Assembly (NCBI GenBank): GCA_009784445.1
Contig: WRBQ01000004.1
Location: forward strand, 47,421-111,420
Source of the DNA: Oscillospiraceae bacterium
GTDB taxonomy: Bacteria > Bacillota > Clostridia > Oscillospirales > Acutalibacteraceae
Reading direction: 5' to 3'
DNA: 64,000 nt
This document shows, piece after piece, positions 14,965 through 23,595 of the stretch. How positions within the stretch are numbered: position 1 is the first letter of the stretch; each line of letters begins with the position of its first letter. The notes beneath the pieces were generated by a model. That model searched no databases. It had not been told where the DNA came from and saw only the letters and a list, made by a program, of their open reading frames with translations. The translations under genes and the position numbers were made by a program.

Positions 14965-15546
14965 ATGTCTGACGAGAAAAAAGAAAAAAAAGAGCAACTG
15001 CGCTCAAAAGTGCAGGCCCTTGTGACTTATTATGAAGAAGAAAAACGCCGAAATGAGGAACTGGAAATGGAAATTGAACGCCTAAGAGCCGAGCAACGCG
15101 CCAACGAATATAATCAACCCCCGATGCCGCAAGCTCCCAGTTTCGCACCTGTGCAGCAGCCGTCTTATCAAATGCAGCATTTTGCATCGCCCCCGCCCGC
15201 ACCGGCACCACAACCCGCAGCTTACCGCTACACACCGCCTGCACCTGCATACCCCGCACAAGGCGCAGCAAGCTGCCAACGCGTTGTGCAATGCGTGGAA
15301 CAACTGCGCGCGCGCCTGCAACAAGCGGCCTATGACTACAACTCGCCCTACGGGGATTACGAAACCATGGGACTGATGGATCGCCTGCAAGAGCAATTGG
15401 GCGAACTATGCCGCGAACTGGGCGTGCCCGCACCTGCTGCAGCTGCGCCTCCAGCTCCTGCACCTCAACCAGTACCGGTTTATGCGCCACCTGCACCCGC
15501 AGCACCGGCCATGCACTATCCTCCCCCACCCCCGCGCTATTATTAA
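14965..15546 (+). CDS. Coiled-coil, Pro/Ala/Gln-rich protein of unknown function
   Basis: 193 aa. Residues 1-47 are a highly charged coiled coil (EEEKRRNEELEMEIERLRAEQ). Two Pro/Ala/Tyr-rich disordered regions flank a helical segment (about 95-150; CQRVVQCVEQLRARLQQAAYDY). No signal peptide or membrane segment, no family recognised. Own promoter and GAAGGGAG site, so a single-gene transcript is likely. It could be a scaffold or adaptor (guess). Confidence 0.7.
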   Translation: MSDEKKEKKEQLRSKVQALVTYYEEEKRRNEELEMEIERLRAEQRANEYNQPPMPQAPSFAPVQQPSYQMQHFASPPPAPAPQPAAYRYTPPAPAYPAQGAASCQRVVQCVEQLRARLQQAAYDYNSPYGDYETMGLMDRLQEQLGELCRELGVPAPAAAAPPAPAPQPVPVYAPPAPAAPAMHYPPPPPRYY

Positions 15547-15574
15547 CATCTCCCCCTCTTCAAACTATAATAAT

Positions 15575-15612
15575 CAACCGCTCACAGCTTGGCCGCTGGT
15601 GGGCGGTTGGTT
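15575..15612 (+). terminator. Possible terminator hairpin
   Basis: CAACCGCTCACAGC pairs imperfectly with GCTGGTGGGCGGTTG. It is followed only by GTTACAACTTT, so termination would be weak. Confidence 0.4.
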
Positions 15613-15623
15613 ACAACTTTAGC

Positions 15624-15652
15624 TTGACTTTCGTGCTCTGTTGTGGTAGAAT
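15624..15652 (+). promoter_or_regulatory. Sigma-A promoter of thiN operon
   Basis: TTGACT (15624-15629), 17-bp spacer, TAGAAT (15647-15652), about 27 bp before the thiN start. There is no room for a TPP riboswitch. Confidence 0.72.
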
Positions 15653-15679
15653 AAACTGTATACAAAAGGGAGTGAAGGC

Positions 15680-16294
15680 ATGCACACATGCTACATTGTT
15701 GGTGCGGCACCGCAGGCTGTGCGCATTGCACCGCAGACAGGCGATTTCATCATTGCTGCCGACGGCGGCTTGCATCACCTACAGGCTTGGGGCGTGCAGG
15801 TTGATCGTCTTGTAGGCGACATGGATTCGCTTGGCGAGTTGCCACTGGGTATACCATTCAAAAGATACCCTGCCGAGAAAGACGACACCGATTTAGCGCT
15901 AGCCCTTGAGTTAGGGCTGCAAGCAGGCTACACTCGCTTTATATTCAGCGGCTGCACCGGCGGTCGAGCCGACCACATGTTTGCGAATGTGCAACTGCTG
16001 GTGCAGGCGGCCAAACACGGCGTGCAGGCTACTATGCTAGACGAAGACTACACATTGACAGCACTTGCGGGGCCGGGCGAACTCAAGCTAGAAGGCCATG
16101 GCACGGTGTCTGTGTTTGCCTATGGCGACTGCGCCCAGAGCGTGACCATTACCGGCATGAAGTACAACATCGCAGGCGAAACACTGCAAGGCGATGTGCC
16201 GCGTGGCATCTCGAATGAACTGAACGGCCAAGGCACTGTCGCACTAGAGCATGGGGTGCTATTGGTTTATCAATACAAGGAGCAACAATCATGA
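15680..16294 (+). CDS. thiN: Thiamine diphosphokinase
   Basis: Converts thiamine to thiamine diphosphate using ATP. 204 aa with the family motifs IAADGGLHHL, VGDMDSLG, KDDTDLALAL and SGCTGGRADHMFANV, and a C-terminal beta domain. A GGGAG site precedes the ATG. It overlaps the next gene by 4 nt (ATGA). In Firmicutes it usually sits in the rpe/rsgA region; here it is grouped with a GNAT and an oxidoreductase. Confidence 0.93.
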   Translation: MHTCYIVGAAPQAVRIAPQTGDFIIAADGGLHHLQAWGVQVDRLVGDMDSLGELPLGIPFKRYPAEKDDTDLALALELGLQAGYTRFIFSGCTGGRADHMFANVQLLVQAAKHGVQATMLDEDYTLTALAGPGELKLEGHGTVSVFAYGDCAQSVTITGMKYNIAGETLQGDVPRGISNELNGQGTVALEHGVLLVYQYKEQQS

Positions 16295-16812
16295 ACGATC
16301 TGCGCTTAGCTATCCCCGCGCCTGAACACGCCGCTGCTGTTGCGGACTACCGCGACGAAATGCTGGCGCACGGCAGTGACTTCGATGGCTGCGGCGGGTT
16401 GAAAGATTACGACGATGCTGCAGAATGGATCACGTGGATGCGGCTGTTTGAGCGCGAAGAAACCAAGCCTATGTCTGATCTAGTGCCCGCGCAGCAATAT
16501 CTGCTGATGCAGGACGAGCGCGTGCTGGGTATGATACAAGTGCGCTTGCGTATCAACACCGAATTTTTGGCGGAGTATTTCGGGCACATTGGTTATTCAG
16601 TGCGGCCGACTGAGCGCAGCAAAGGCTATGCCAAGGCCATGCTTGCCCTTGCCCTGCGCGAGTGCCCACAACTTGGCGTGCCGCGCGTGCTGGTGACAGC
16701 CTATGCCGACAACGTTGCCAGCCGCAAAACCATTGAGGCTAACGGCGGGCAGTTTGAGCGCCTGACCCAACTGGACGACAAAACCTACGCACGATATTGG
16801 ATTCAAGTATAG
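16291..16812 (+). CDS. GNAT-family N-acetyltransferase
   Basis: 173 aa, cytosolic. The acetyl-CoA loop is GHIGYSVRPTERSKGYAKAMLALAL, followed by the typical N-V-A-S-R-K-T-I segment near the C-terminus. Resembles acetyltransferases with N-terminal EFGGCG-type sequences; the substrate is unknown. Coupled to thiN by an ATGA overlap and followed 8 nt later by the oxidoreductase gene. Confidence 0.85.
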   Translation: MNDLRLAIPAPEHAAAVADYRDEMLAHGSDFDGCGGLKDYDDAAEWITWMRLFEREETKPMSDLVPAQQYLLMQDERVLGMIQVRLRINTEFLAEYFGHIGYSVRPTERSKGYAKAMLALALRECPQLGVPRVLVTAYADNVASRKTIEANGGQFERLTQLDDKTYARYWIQV

Positions 16813-16820
16813 AGGTATTT

Positions 16821-17804
16821 ATGCGATACGCATTAATCGGCTGCGGCCGCGTGGCACCCAGCCACATCACCGCCGCACGCAATAACAACCTGCACATCGC
16901 CGCGCTGTGCGACACTGACCCACAGCCGCATTTGCAGCTAGACGACGTGCCCATGTTCGCGAATTATCGGGACATGCTAAGGGAAGTGCAGCCGCAACTG
17001 GTGGCCATCGCCACGCCCAGCGGTCTGCATGCACAAATGGCACTGGACTGCTTAGACGCCGCTGCACATGTGATCATTGAAAAACCCATGGCCATGAACT
17101 TGGCTGACGCGGCGAAAATTGCCGAAAAAGCACAAGCAACCGGCCTAGTGGTCGGCGTGAACCTGCAAAATCGCTTTAACCCCGCCGTGCAGCGGCTGAA
17201 ACAAGCCATGGATACAGGCCGCTTTGGTCGCATCTTCAACGCCAGCATGCAGCTGCAATGGCACCGCGGTGATGACTACTACAACTCCGCTGCATGGCGC
17301 GGCACGCACGCCCAAGACGGCGGCGTGATGATGAACCAAAGCATTCATGGCATTGATTTGCTCAACTGGATGATGGGCGCAGACCCCGTGCAGGTGAAGG
17401 CCTTTCGCTCAACCTTGGTGCGCAACATTGAGGCCGAAGACCTAGGCTTGGCTGTATTGAGCTACCCCTGCGGTGCGCTTGCCAGCCTGCAATGCAGCAC
17501 CCTGCGCTACCCCGCAATACAGGAACAAGTTCTTGAATTCAACGGCGAGCGCGGCTTTGTGCGCCTTGGCGGCAGCTGCGCGCAGGTGATTGAAGCCTGG
17601 CGATTCGACGATAACTCCCCCGACGAAGAGGCACGCATGTGCCGTGAATTTGGCCAAAGCCCCGCGCATGTTTATGGCCATGGCCACAGCTTGCATTATG
17701 CCGATGTGCTGCGCGCCATTGCAACCGGCACGCAGCCGCTAATCAACGCAGAAGAAGGCATGCGTGCGCTGAAAATCATCCTGGCGGCATACAAAGACGC
17801 GTGA
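16821..17804 (+). CDS. Gfo/Idh/MocA-family NAD(P)-dependent oxidoreductase
   Basis: 327 aa from the ATG at 16821 (AGAGG site). The N-terminal Rossmann fold starts YALIGCGRVAPSHI (GxGxxxxxH type). The catalytic EKPMA motif follows, and the C-terminal domain has GVNLQNRFNP, GGVMMNQSIHGIDLLNW and VYGHGHSLHYADV. Members oxidise or reduce sugar/inositol substrates; the motif set resembles UDP-sugar 3-dehydrogenases such as WbpB (uncertain). Last gene of the thiN operon. Confidence 0.88.
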   Translation: MRYALIGCGRVAPSHITAARNNNLHIAALCDTDPQPHLQLDDVPMFANYRDMLREVQPQLVAIATPSGLHAQMALDCLDAAAHVIIEKPMAMNLADAAKIAEKAQATGLVVGVNLQNRFNPAVQRLKQAMDTGRFGRIFNASMQLQWHRGDDYYNSAAWRGTHAQDGGVMMNQSIHGIDLLNWMMGADPVQVKAFRSTLVRNIEAEDLGLAVLSYPCGALASLQCSTLRYPAIQEQVLEFNGERGFVRLGGSCAQVIEAWRFDDNSPDEEARMCREFGQSPAHVYGHGHSLHYADVLRAIATGTQPLINAEEGMRALKIILAAYKDA

Positions 17805-17814
17805 CGCGAAGTGT

Positions 17815-17912
17815 ATTACTTTTTTTGCAAAAAAAGTAATCAAAAAACCTATGCCGCTTCGCGGTGGATTTTTATGGGACTTGCGTAGGACAAAGCGAAG
17901 CGACAGTAAAGG
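17815..17912. repeat. Two-hairpin dispersed repeat, copy C
   Basis: ATTACTTTTTTTGCAAAAAAAGTAAT hairpin, then CAAAAAACC, then GCCGCTTCGC...GCGAAGCGAC enclosing ATTTTTATGGGA. The order and inner sequence match copy A, while hairpin 1 has compensating changes (GTTC/GAAC to ATTA/TAAT). It lies between the oxidoreductase and lipoprotein genes and abuts the latter's ribosome binding site. Confidence 0.72.
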
Positions 17913-17920
17913 TACTCAAT

Positions 17921-20116
17921 ATGAAAAAAAACCATATGATAATAATATCATTGCTGCTGGTGCTTGCGCTGGCGTTTTCGGCATGTGGCACAGGCGGTGC
18001 GGCCATCATCAGCCTGCAAGTGCAGGGTAGCGCACCCGACGTTGCAAGCGCCGACCGCGGCCCGCACTTTGCTGCTCCCCTGACTGCCGACAGCGACGTG
18101 CTCGCGCAATCCGGCTTTCTAGAGCTGATTCTTGACCAACGCAGCATGACGGCAAACATCCGTGGTTTTGCCGAGGCCGAATGGTTCACCTTGCCACAGG
18201 TGAGCGCAACGCCGCGTGCAAACCTCGGCGCCGCCGCCGTGACGCTTGACATCATCGTCAACGGCAGGCCAATCACCCTAAACTCGCAAGACCATGCGGT
18301 GTATTGGGAAAACGTGACCACCGAGGAAATCCCCGATGGTGTGCAGGTGAATTATCTTATCACCCCCAACGCCGAAACCGCCGCACGCGCAGATGAACTG
18401 ACCAAAGACGACGTGGCCTTCACCGTGATGGTGCGCTACTTTTTGCAAAACGGTGTGTTCTTTGTGGAAGCCGACTGGGAAAACACCAGCGGCAACCCCA
18501 ACGCCTTCATCCAAACGCTAAGTTTGATGGATCGCTTTGGCACGCTACGCAACCCCGGCGCAGATGATTTTCTGCTGCTGCCGGACGGCGGTGGAGCGTT
18601 ACTATTCCCCGCACGGGCAACGCATGAGAATGACTTTTACGACGGCGCAGACCTGTACTTCAGCGTGTTTGGCGAGGATTTGGCAAGCCCCATCACCCGG
18701 CAACACGACGAACAGCGCATCAACGCTGACCATCGCGGCAACGTGCTTGCGGCCAACGTTGGCGTGTTCGGTGCTCAGCAAGGCGCTCAAAGCTTTGCGG
18801 CAGTTATCGAGCGCGGTGCCGCGGCAGCGACCATCGTCGCGCGGCAAAACATTCCCGGCGAGGCCAATGTGCGGCAAAGCAGCGTGGGCGCACAGTTCAC
18901 CATCACCCCAACGCTCATCAGCGGCAACACGGTGCATCGCGCAGCCAATAGCCTAGGCGGCCAAGGCAGCGAAACCTTTCCCCTGCGCATTAGTTACCGC
19001 TTTTTCTTTGGTGCAACTGCGCAGTTTAGCGACATGGCCACTGCCATGCGCACCCAGCTCATCAACGCCGGCATTCTGCCCTCTATTATCAGAACTGTGC
19101 CCAACCCCAGCTGGCCGCTGCCTTTGAACCTCACCGTGCTGGGCACACAGCCGCAGGGGCGCACTCGCCAAACTCTCACCACATTTGATCAAGCTTTGGA
19201 TATGCTCACCCGATTGCAAGCGCGCGGGGTTGGCAATGTGAATGTGCGCTATGTTGGTGCGCTCACCGCAAACCCGCAGCGCATGCGGCCATTGTATCGC
19301 CTAGGCGGGCAAAGCGACTTGGCTGCCTTGCAAGCCTATTGCCTAGCGACGAATTTTTCGCTGTTTTTGGATGCCGACATGCTGCCCGGCCGCGGTGCCG
19401 TTGACCTTGCAGGCAATAATATACCACTGCGCAACACCGACGGCATGACGCAATCTGTGCGAGGCTTCATCAACCGCTTGGATAACCTCAACGTGAATGT
19501 TTCACTTGGCGACGGTGCGGCAATGCTTTATGCCGACCATGCCCATGGCTACACCCGCTGCGACGTTGCAGCACACCTGAAGGATATCCTGCCCTCCCTT
19601 GCCGCGCAAGGCGCACAGGTGATGGTAGACACCGGTTTTTTCTATGCCATCAGTGCTGCCAACGTGGTGGTGAACCTGCCCATGGCACCGCAGTTACGCA
19701 CTAGTCCCCGCCGCGAAGCCAGCCCGCGCTATCAAAGCGTGCCGCTGCTTGCCATGCTGCTGGGCAACAGCGTGGACTTCAGCTTCCCGTCCATCAATCT
19801 GCAAAGCAACGAAGAAGAACATTTTCTGCGCAGCGTAGCCTTTGGCGCATCGCCGGCTTTCACTTGGGCGGCCGACGGCCACGAGCGCTACCGCTTTGAA
19901 GAGCAAGTGGAGCTTGTGGTGGAGTATTACACCCGCGCCAACGCTGTGCTGGGTGACCTGCGCCAACACCACATTGTGTTTTATGAGTTCGACAGTGAGT
20001 CACAAGTTTCTACCACACGGTTTAGCAACGGTGCAGTCATTCACGTCAACTTTAGCAACAGCGACGTTGCTATGCATGAATTTTCTATTCCCGCACGAGA
20101 TTTTATTCGCAGATAG
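17921..20116 (+). CDS. Large surface lipoprotein, DUF5696-like
   Basis: 731 aa. N-terminal lipoprotein signal (IIISLLLVLALAFSAC, acylated Cys about residue 20). The body resembles DUF5696 proteins of Firmicutes: an N-terminal beta-sandwich, a conserved LLLPDGGGALLFP block near 220, ITRQHDEQRINADHRG, and a C-terminal TIM-barrel-like part (LFLDADMLPGRGAVDL). Such proteins are often near carbohydrate-uptake genes, and a glycan role is plausible (inference). ATG at 17921 with AAAGG; the longer ORF-track start lies in repeat copy C. Confidence 0.7.
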   Translation: MKKNHMIIISLLLVLALAFSACGTGGAAIISLQVQGSAPDVASADRGPHFAAPLTADSDVLAQSGFLELILDQRSMTANIRGFAEAEWFTLPQVSATPRANLGAAAVTLDIIVNGRPITLNSQDHAVYWENVTTEEIPDGVQVNYLITPNAETAARADELTKDDVAFTVMVRYFLQNGVFFVEADWENTSGNPNAFIQTLSLMDRFGTLRNPGADDFLLLPDGGGALLFPARATHENDFYDGADLYFSVFGEDLASPITRQHDEQRINADHRGNVLAANVGVFGAQQGAQSFAAVIERGAAAATIVARQNIPGEANVRQSSVGAQFTITPTLISGNTVHRAANSLGGQGSETFPLRISYRFFFGATAQFSDMATAMRTQLINAGILPSIIRTVPNPSWPLPLNLTVLGTQPQGRTRQTLTTFDQALDMLTRLQARGVGNVNVRYVGALTANPQRMRPLYRLGGQSDLAALQAYCLATNFSLFLDADMLPGRGAVDLAGNNIPLRNTDGMTQSVRGFINRLDNLNVNVSLGDGAAMLYADHAHGYTRCDVAAHLKDILPSLAAQGAQVMVDTGFFYAISAANVVVNLPMAPQLRTSPRREASPRYQSVPLLAMLLGNSVDFSFPSINLQSNEEEHFLRSVAFGASPAFTWAADGHERYRFEEQVELVVEYYTRANAVLGDLRQHHIVFYEFDSESQVSTTRFSNGAVIHVNFSNSDVAMHEFSIPARDFIRR

Positions 20117-20128
20117 AGAGGGTACTCC

Positions 20129-21223
20129 ATGGATTTTCAAGACATTTTACAGCAATTTAATTTGGAAGACAACGACTGGCAGTTCATTGCCCAGCAAGAA
20201 CTGCTGGGCGGCCACATCAACAATACCTATCAACTAGAAACGCAGCAGGGCGAGCAAGTGCGCCGCTATGTGTTGCAGCGCATCAACGTCAACGTGTTCA
20301 AACAACCCGTGCAACTGATGGAAAATATCCGTCACGTGACTAATTTTGTGCGCGTTAAGCTCGACGAAGGCGCAGCGCCCGGGCAAAGCACGCTCACGGT
20401 TTATCCCACGCATGACGGGCAGGATTATCACATTGATGCCGACGGCGGCTTTTGGCGTTGCTATCAGTATGTAGAAAACAGCTACTCGCCGCAAGAGCCC
20501 ACCGAAACTGACGCCTACCGCGCCGGGCATGCCTTTGGCACCTTCATGAGCCTGCTCAACGACTTCCCCGCTGAGCAATTGCACGAGACCATTCCGGGTT
20601 TCCACAACACCGCAGCGCGCTACGAGCATTTGCAGCAGGCCATTGCCAACAATGCAGCAGGCCGTTTGCATGAAGTGACCGAGGAAATCGCATTTGCGCA
20701 AGCACGCAAAGAAGATTGCAGCAAGCTGCTTGACCTGTGCGCGGCAGGGGAAATTCCCACACGTGTGACGCACAACGACACCAAGCTCAACAATGTGCTG
20801 TTTGACAAAACCACCCAGCAGGCCAAATGCGTGATCGACCTCGACACCATCATGCCGGGGCTAGCACTGTATGATTACGGCGATGCACTGCGCTTTTTGG
20901 GCAACACCGCCCGTGAAGACGAACGCGACATCAACAACGTGCAGTTTTCCATGCCGTTGTTCGAGGCCTACACCAAAGGCTATCTCGCCGCCGCCCGCGA
21001 TGCCCTCACCCCCGCCGAGCTCGCCATGCTGCCGTTTTCCATCAAGCTGATGACCTTGGAGTGCGGTATGCGCTTTTTGACCGACTATCTTAACGGCGAC
21101 ACCTACTTCCGCATCCACTATCCCGACCACAACCTAGTGCGCTGCCGTACACAGTTCAAGCTGGTGCGCGAAATTGAGGCACGGCTGGGCGACATGGAGG
21201 CGTTTATCGCAAGTTTGGCGTAA
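20129..21223 (+). CDS. APH-fold sugar kinase, N-acetylhexosamine 1-kinase-like
   Basis: 364 aa. The aminoglycoside-phosphotransferase fold is shown by the Brenner-type loop RVTHNDTKLNNVLFD and the metal-binding VIDLDTIMPG. The N-terminal GGHINNTYQLET and FKQPVQLMENIRHVT match NahK-like kinases, which phosphorylate GlcNAc/GalNAc at C1. Substrate not proven. It starts 12 nt after the lipoprotein gene, so a joint glycan-use operon is plausible. A terminator follows. Confidence 0.8.
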   Translation: MDFQDILQQFNLEDNDWQFIAQQELLGGHINNTYQLETQQGEQVRRYVLQRINVNVFKQPVQLMENIRHVTNFVRVKLDEGAAPGQSTLTVYPTHDGQDYHIDADGGFWRCYQYVENSYSPQEPTETDAYRAGHAFGTFMSLLNDFPAEQLHETIPGFHNTAARYEHLQQAIANNAAGRLHEVTEEIAFAQARKEDCSKLLDLCAAGEIPTRVTHNDTKLNNVLFDKTTQQAKCVIDLDTIMPGLALYDYGDALRFLGNTAREDERDINNVQFSMPLFEAYTKGYLAAARDALTPAELAMLPFSIKLMTLECGMRFLTDYLNGDTYFRIHYPDHNLVRCRTQFKLVREIEARLGDMEAFIASLA

Positions 21224-21235
21224 TACAAAAAATTT

Positions 21236-21264
21236 AACAGCCCTCCAATGTGGGGCTGTTTTTT
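21236..21264 (+). terminator. Rho-independent terminator after the NahK-like gene
   Basis: AACAGCCC...GGGGCTGTT stem followed by TTTTTT. Confidence 0.85.
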
Positions 21265-21285
21265 GTATGTTATTGGAAAAACCTG

Positions 21286-21314
21286 TTGACAAACACGAAA
21301 ATATGTGCTAAAAT
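21286..21314 (+). promoter_or_regulatory. Promoter of type I toxin-like gene, locus 1
   Basis: TTGACA (21286-21291), 17 bp, TAAAAT (21309-21314). Predicted transcription start near 21321. Confidence 0.8.
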
Positions 21315-21393
21315 AGGTTTGGCGTTGTGCGCTGTGGCGTGATTAGTTCCCACGGAAGTTGGTTTCATTTGCCGACGGAAGGGGGTGAGGTCT

Positions 21394-21468
21394 ATGGAAT
21401 ATTTGGTGATGCTTGTGCTGATTTTGTACATGTTCGCTGAACTCAAAAGAACCGATAAAAAGAACTAA
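21394..21468 (+). CDS. 24-aa single-pass membrane peptide, putative type I toxin (locus 1)
   Basis: Not in the ORF track. The peptide is a hydrophobic helix (MEYLVMLVLILYMF) with a charged Lys-rich tail (KRTDKKN), the layout of holin-like type I toxins. Ribosome binding site GGGGGTGAGG ends 3 nt before the ATG. The stop codon is part of a hairpin (AACCGCT...AGCGGTT). The transcript's 5' end can pair with its 3' end (14 consecutive pairs with wobbles between 21316-21329 and 21526-21539). A consensus promoter on the opposite strand would make an antisense RNA over the 3' part. Toxicity is inference. Confidence 0.68.
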   Translation: MEYLVMLVLILYMFAELKRTDKKN

Positions 21469-21548
21469 CCGCTCCCCAGCCAAAGGATAGCGGTTAGTAA
21501 GTCCGTTAAGGAGGAGCTGCCGCGCCGCGGCGCTAAGCCCTCTTGACA
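21456..21548 (-). ncRNA. Predicted antisense RNA antitoxin, locus 1
   Basis: The minus-strand promoter would start near 21548. The hairpin AACCGCT...AGCGGTT followed by AGTTCTTTTT on the minus strand would terminate near 21456. The roughly 90-nt RNA is fully complementary to the stop-codon region and 3' UTR of the peptide mRNA. Confidence 0.6.
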
Positions 21549-21554
21549 TCTCTT

Positions 21555-21583
21555 ATTATACCATGAATGTGGGAGAATGTCAA
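21555..21583 (-). promoter_or_regulatory. Convergent consensus promoter, locus 1 antisense
   Basis: On the minus strand TTGACA, exactly 17 bp, TATAAT. It lies between the recG stop and the peptide gene and points only into the peptide gene, whose left neighbour is on the plus strand. Confidence 0.82.
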
Positions 21584-21600
21584 GGGGGATTTTTTGTTGC

Positions 21601-23595
21601 CTAATGTGCTTGAGCAAAAAACTTTTCACAAGCGCGGCGCATAGGCTGGTGCTCCTCTAGAATGAGCGTGGGATCTTTGGCGAAGATGCTCTCGGCGGCG
21701 GCGCGACTTTGCGCAAGCAGGTCGTGGTCGGTGGCGATGTCGGCAATTTTAAAGGGCGGCAAGCCGTGCTGCCGCTGCCCAAAGAACTCACCGGGGCCGC
21801 GCAGTTCGAGGTCTCGGCGGGCAATTTCAAAGCCGTCACCGGTTTCCTTCATGATGGCAAAGCGGGCCTGCGCCTCTTCATTTTCGGCGTTGGAGATGAG
21901 AATGCAAGTGCTTTGGCCGCCGCCGCGCCCTACCCTGCCCCGCAGCTGGTGCAGCTGCGAAAGCCCAAAACGCTCGGCGTTTTCGATGACCATGATCACC
22001 GCGTTGAGCACGTCGATGCCCACTTCAACCACGGTTGTGGCAACCAGCAGCTGCACGTCACCAGCCGCAAAGTCGCGCATCACTGCATCTTTTTGCTTGG
22101 CAGGCAACTTGCCGTGCAGCAGCCCCAGCCGATAGCCAGCAAATTTCCCCTGCGCCAGCTGTTCGTAGAATTTCTTGGCGCTGGCGAGGTCGCGGCTGTC
22201 GCTTTCCTCCACGCGCGGGCAAACGATGTAGCCCTGCTGCCCAGCGTCGAGGTGCTTCTTCACGTAGCTATACGCCCGCTCGCGCAGGCTTTCGTGCACG
22301 GCGTAGGTTTCGATTGCAGTTCGCCCCGGAGGCAGCTCGTCCAGCACAGTGATGTCCATGTCGCCGAAGATCATCATGGCAAGGCTGCGCGGGATGGGTG
22401 TGGCGGACATCACTAGCGTGTGCGGGTGAAGTTGGGTGAGTTTTTCGCGTTGGTTCACGCCAAAGCGGTGCTGTTCGTCCACCACCAGCAGGGCAAGTTT
22501 GGCGAAGTTGACATCGTGCTGCAGCAGCGCGTGTGTGCCCACGACGAGCAACTGCGAGCCGTCTTCTAGTGCGCTTTTTAGTTTTTTCTTTTGGGCAGCA
22601 GGGGTGCTGCCAATCAGCAACGCACAATCTAGGCCCAGTTTTTGCAGAGTAGCATAGTGCTGGCGAGCGAGCAATTCCGTGGGCGCGAGCATGGCTGCCT
22701 GTGTGCCGGCTTGCGTTGCCTGGTGCATCAGCGCCGCGGCAACCGCCGTTTTGCCGCTGCCAACATCGCCTTGCAACAGGCGGTGCATGGGCTGCGTGGT
22801 GGCCATATCCGCTGCGGCTTGGGCAACAGCACGTGATTGCGCACCCGTTGGCGTAAACGGCAGCGTAGATAGAAAATCTGTGGGCGGCAGGGCAATGGCC
22901 TGCGTTTGCGCCCGTCCAAGTTTGAGCAATCGCAGGCCCAGTTGCAGTGTAAATAGTTCATTGAAGGCCAGGCGGCGGCGCGCCTGCTGCGCCTGGTCAA
23001 GTGTTTCAGGGCGGTGGATGGCTTGCAGTGCTGCCAGCCGCGGCATAAGATCATGCTCCGCCAGCAGGTCATCGGGCAAAAATTCTTTGACCTGTGCGCC
23101 AACTTGCGTCAACGCCATAGCTACAAGGCCCTCCAGCACGCGCGAACTCATGCCCTCCGTCAGCGGATAAACCGGGCGCAGGCGGGCTTCATCCGGCGGC
23201 GCAATTTGCGGGCTGCTCATTTCGCAGGCAAGCAGGTTATCACTCAGCTTGCCATAGAACAGATACTCCTGCCCTTCCTTGAGCTGCCCAGCCAAGTAGC
23301 CCGTGTTGAACATCGTGATAGCCATCACGCCGCTGCCATCAGTCACGCGGGTTTTATATAACGTCAGCCCACCACGAATGCGATGCTCGCTGGGCGCGTG
23401 GTCAACAAAGGCGCGCACGCAACAAAGCTGCCCCGGCTGCGCATCGGCAATCGGGGTGATGGTTTGCCAGTCTTCGTAGGCTCGCGGCACGTGCGCCAGC
23501 AGCTCGCCCAAGGTGGTGATGCCCAAGCGACGCAAGGTGGCGGCGCGTTTTTCGCCCACGCCTTTCAGGTACTGAATGGAGGTGGCTAGGTTCAT
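21601..23595 (-). CDS. recG: ATP-dependent DNA helicase RecG
   Basis: Branch-migrating helicase for stalled forks and recombination. 664 aa from the ATG at 23595, overlapping the upstream gene's stop (ATGA); the ORF-track start is six codons longer. The order is wedge/OB domain (GLTLYKTRVTDGSGVMAITMFNTGYL), Walker A GDVGSGKT near 280, DEQH box (VVDEQHRFGVNQREKL), motif III MSATPIPRSLA, and C-terminal helicase motifs (TTVVEVGIDV, QLRGRVGRGG). The last gene of the natA operon. Confidence 0.96.
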   Translation of the reverse strand: MNLATSIQYLKGVGEKRAATLRRLGITTLGELLAHVPRAYEDWQTITPIADAQPGQLCCVRAFVDHAPSEHRIRGGLTLYKTRVTDGSGVMAITMFNTGYLAGQLKEGQEYLFYGKLSDNLLACEMSSPQIAPPDEARLRPVYPLTEGMSSRVLEGLVAMALTQVGAQVKEFLPDDLLAEHDLMPRLAALQAIHRPETLDQAQQARRRLAFNELFTLQLGLRLLKLGRAQTQAIALPPTDFLSTLPFTPTGAQSRAVAQAAADMATTQPMHRLLQGDVGSGKTAVAAALMHQATQAGTQAAMLAPTELLARQHYATLQKLGLDCALLIGSTPAAQKKKLKSALEDGSQLLVVGTHALLQHDVNFAKLALLVVDEQHRFGVNQREKLTQLHPHTLVMSATPIPRSLAMMIFGDMDITVLDELPPGRTAIETYAVHESLRERAYSYVKKHLDAGQQGYIVCPRVEESDSRDLASAKKFYEQLAQGKFAGYRLGLLHGKLPAKQKDAVMRDFAAGDVQLLVATTVVEVGIDVLNAVIMVIENAERFGLSQLHQLRGRVGRGGGQSTCILISNAENEEAQARFAIMKETGDGFEIARRDLELRGPGEFFGQRQHGLPPFKIADIATDHDLLAQSRAAAESIFAKDPTLILEEHQPMRRACEKFFAQAH

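Noticed and set aside
15600-15680. TPP riboswitch upstream of thiN
   Set aside because: Only about 27 nt separate the promoter -10 box from the start codon, and no THI-box sequence is present.
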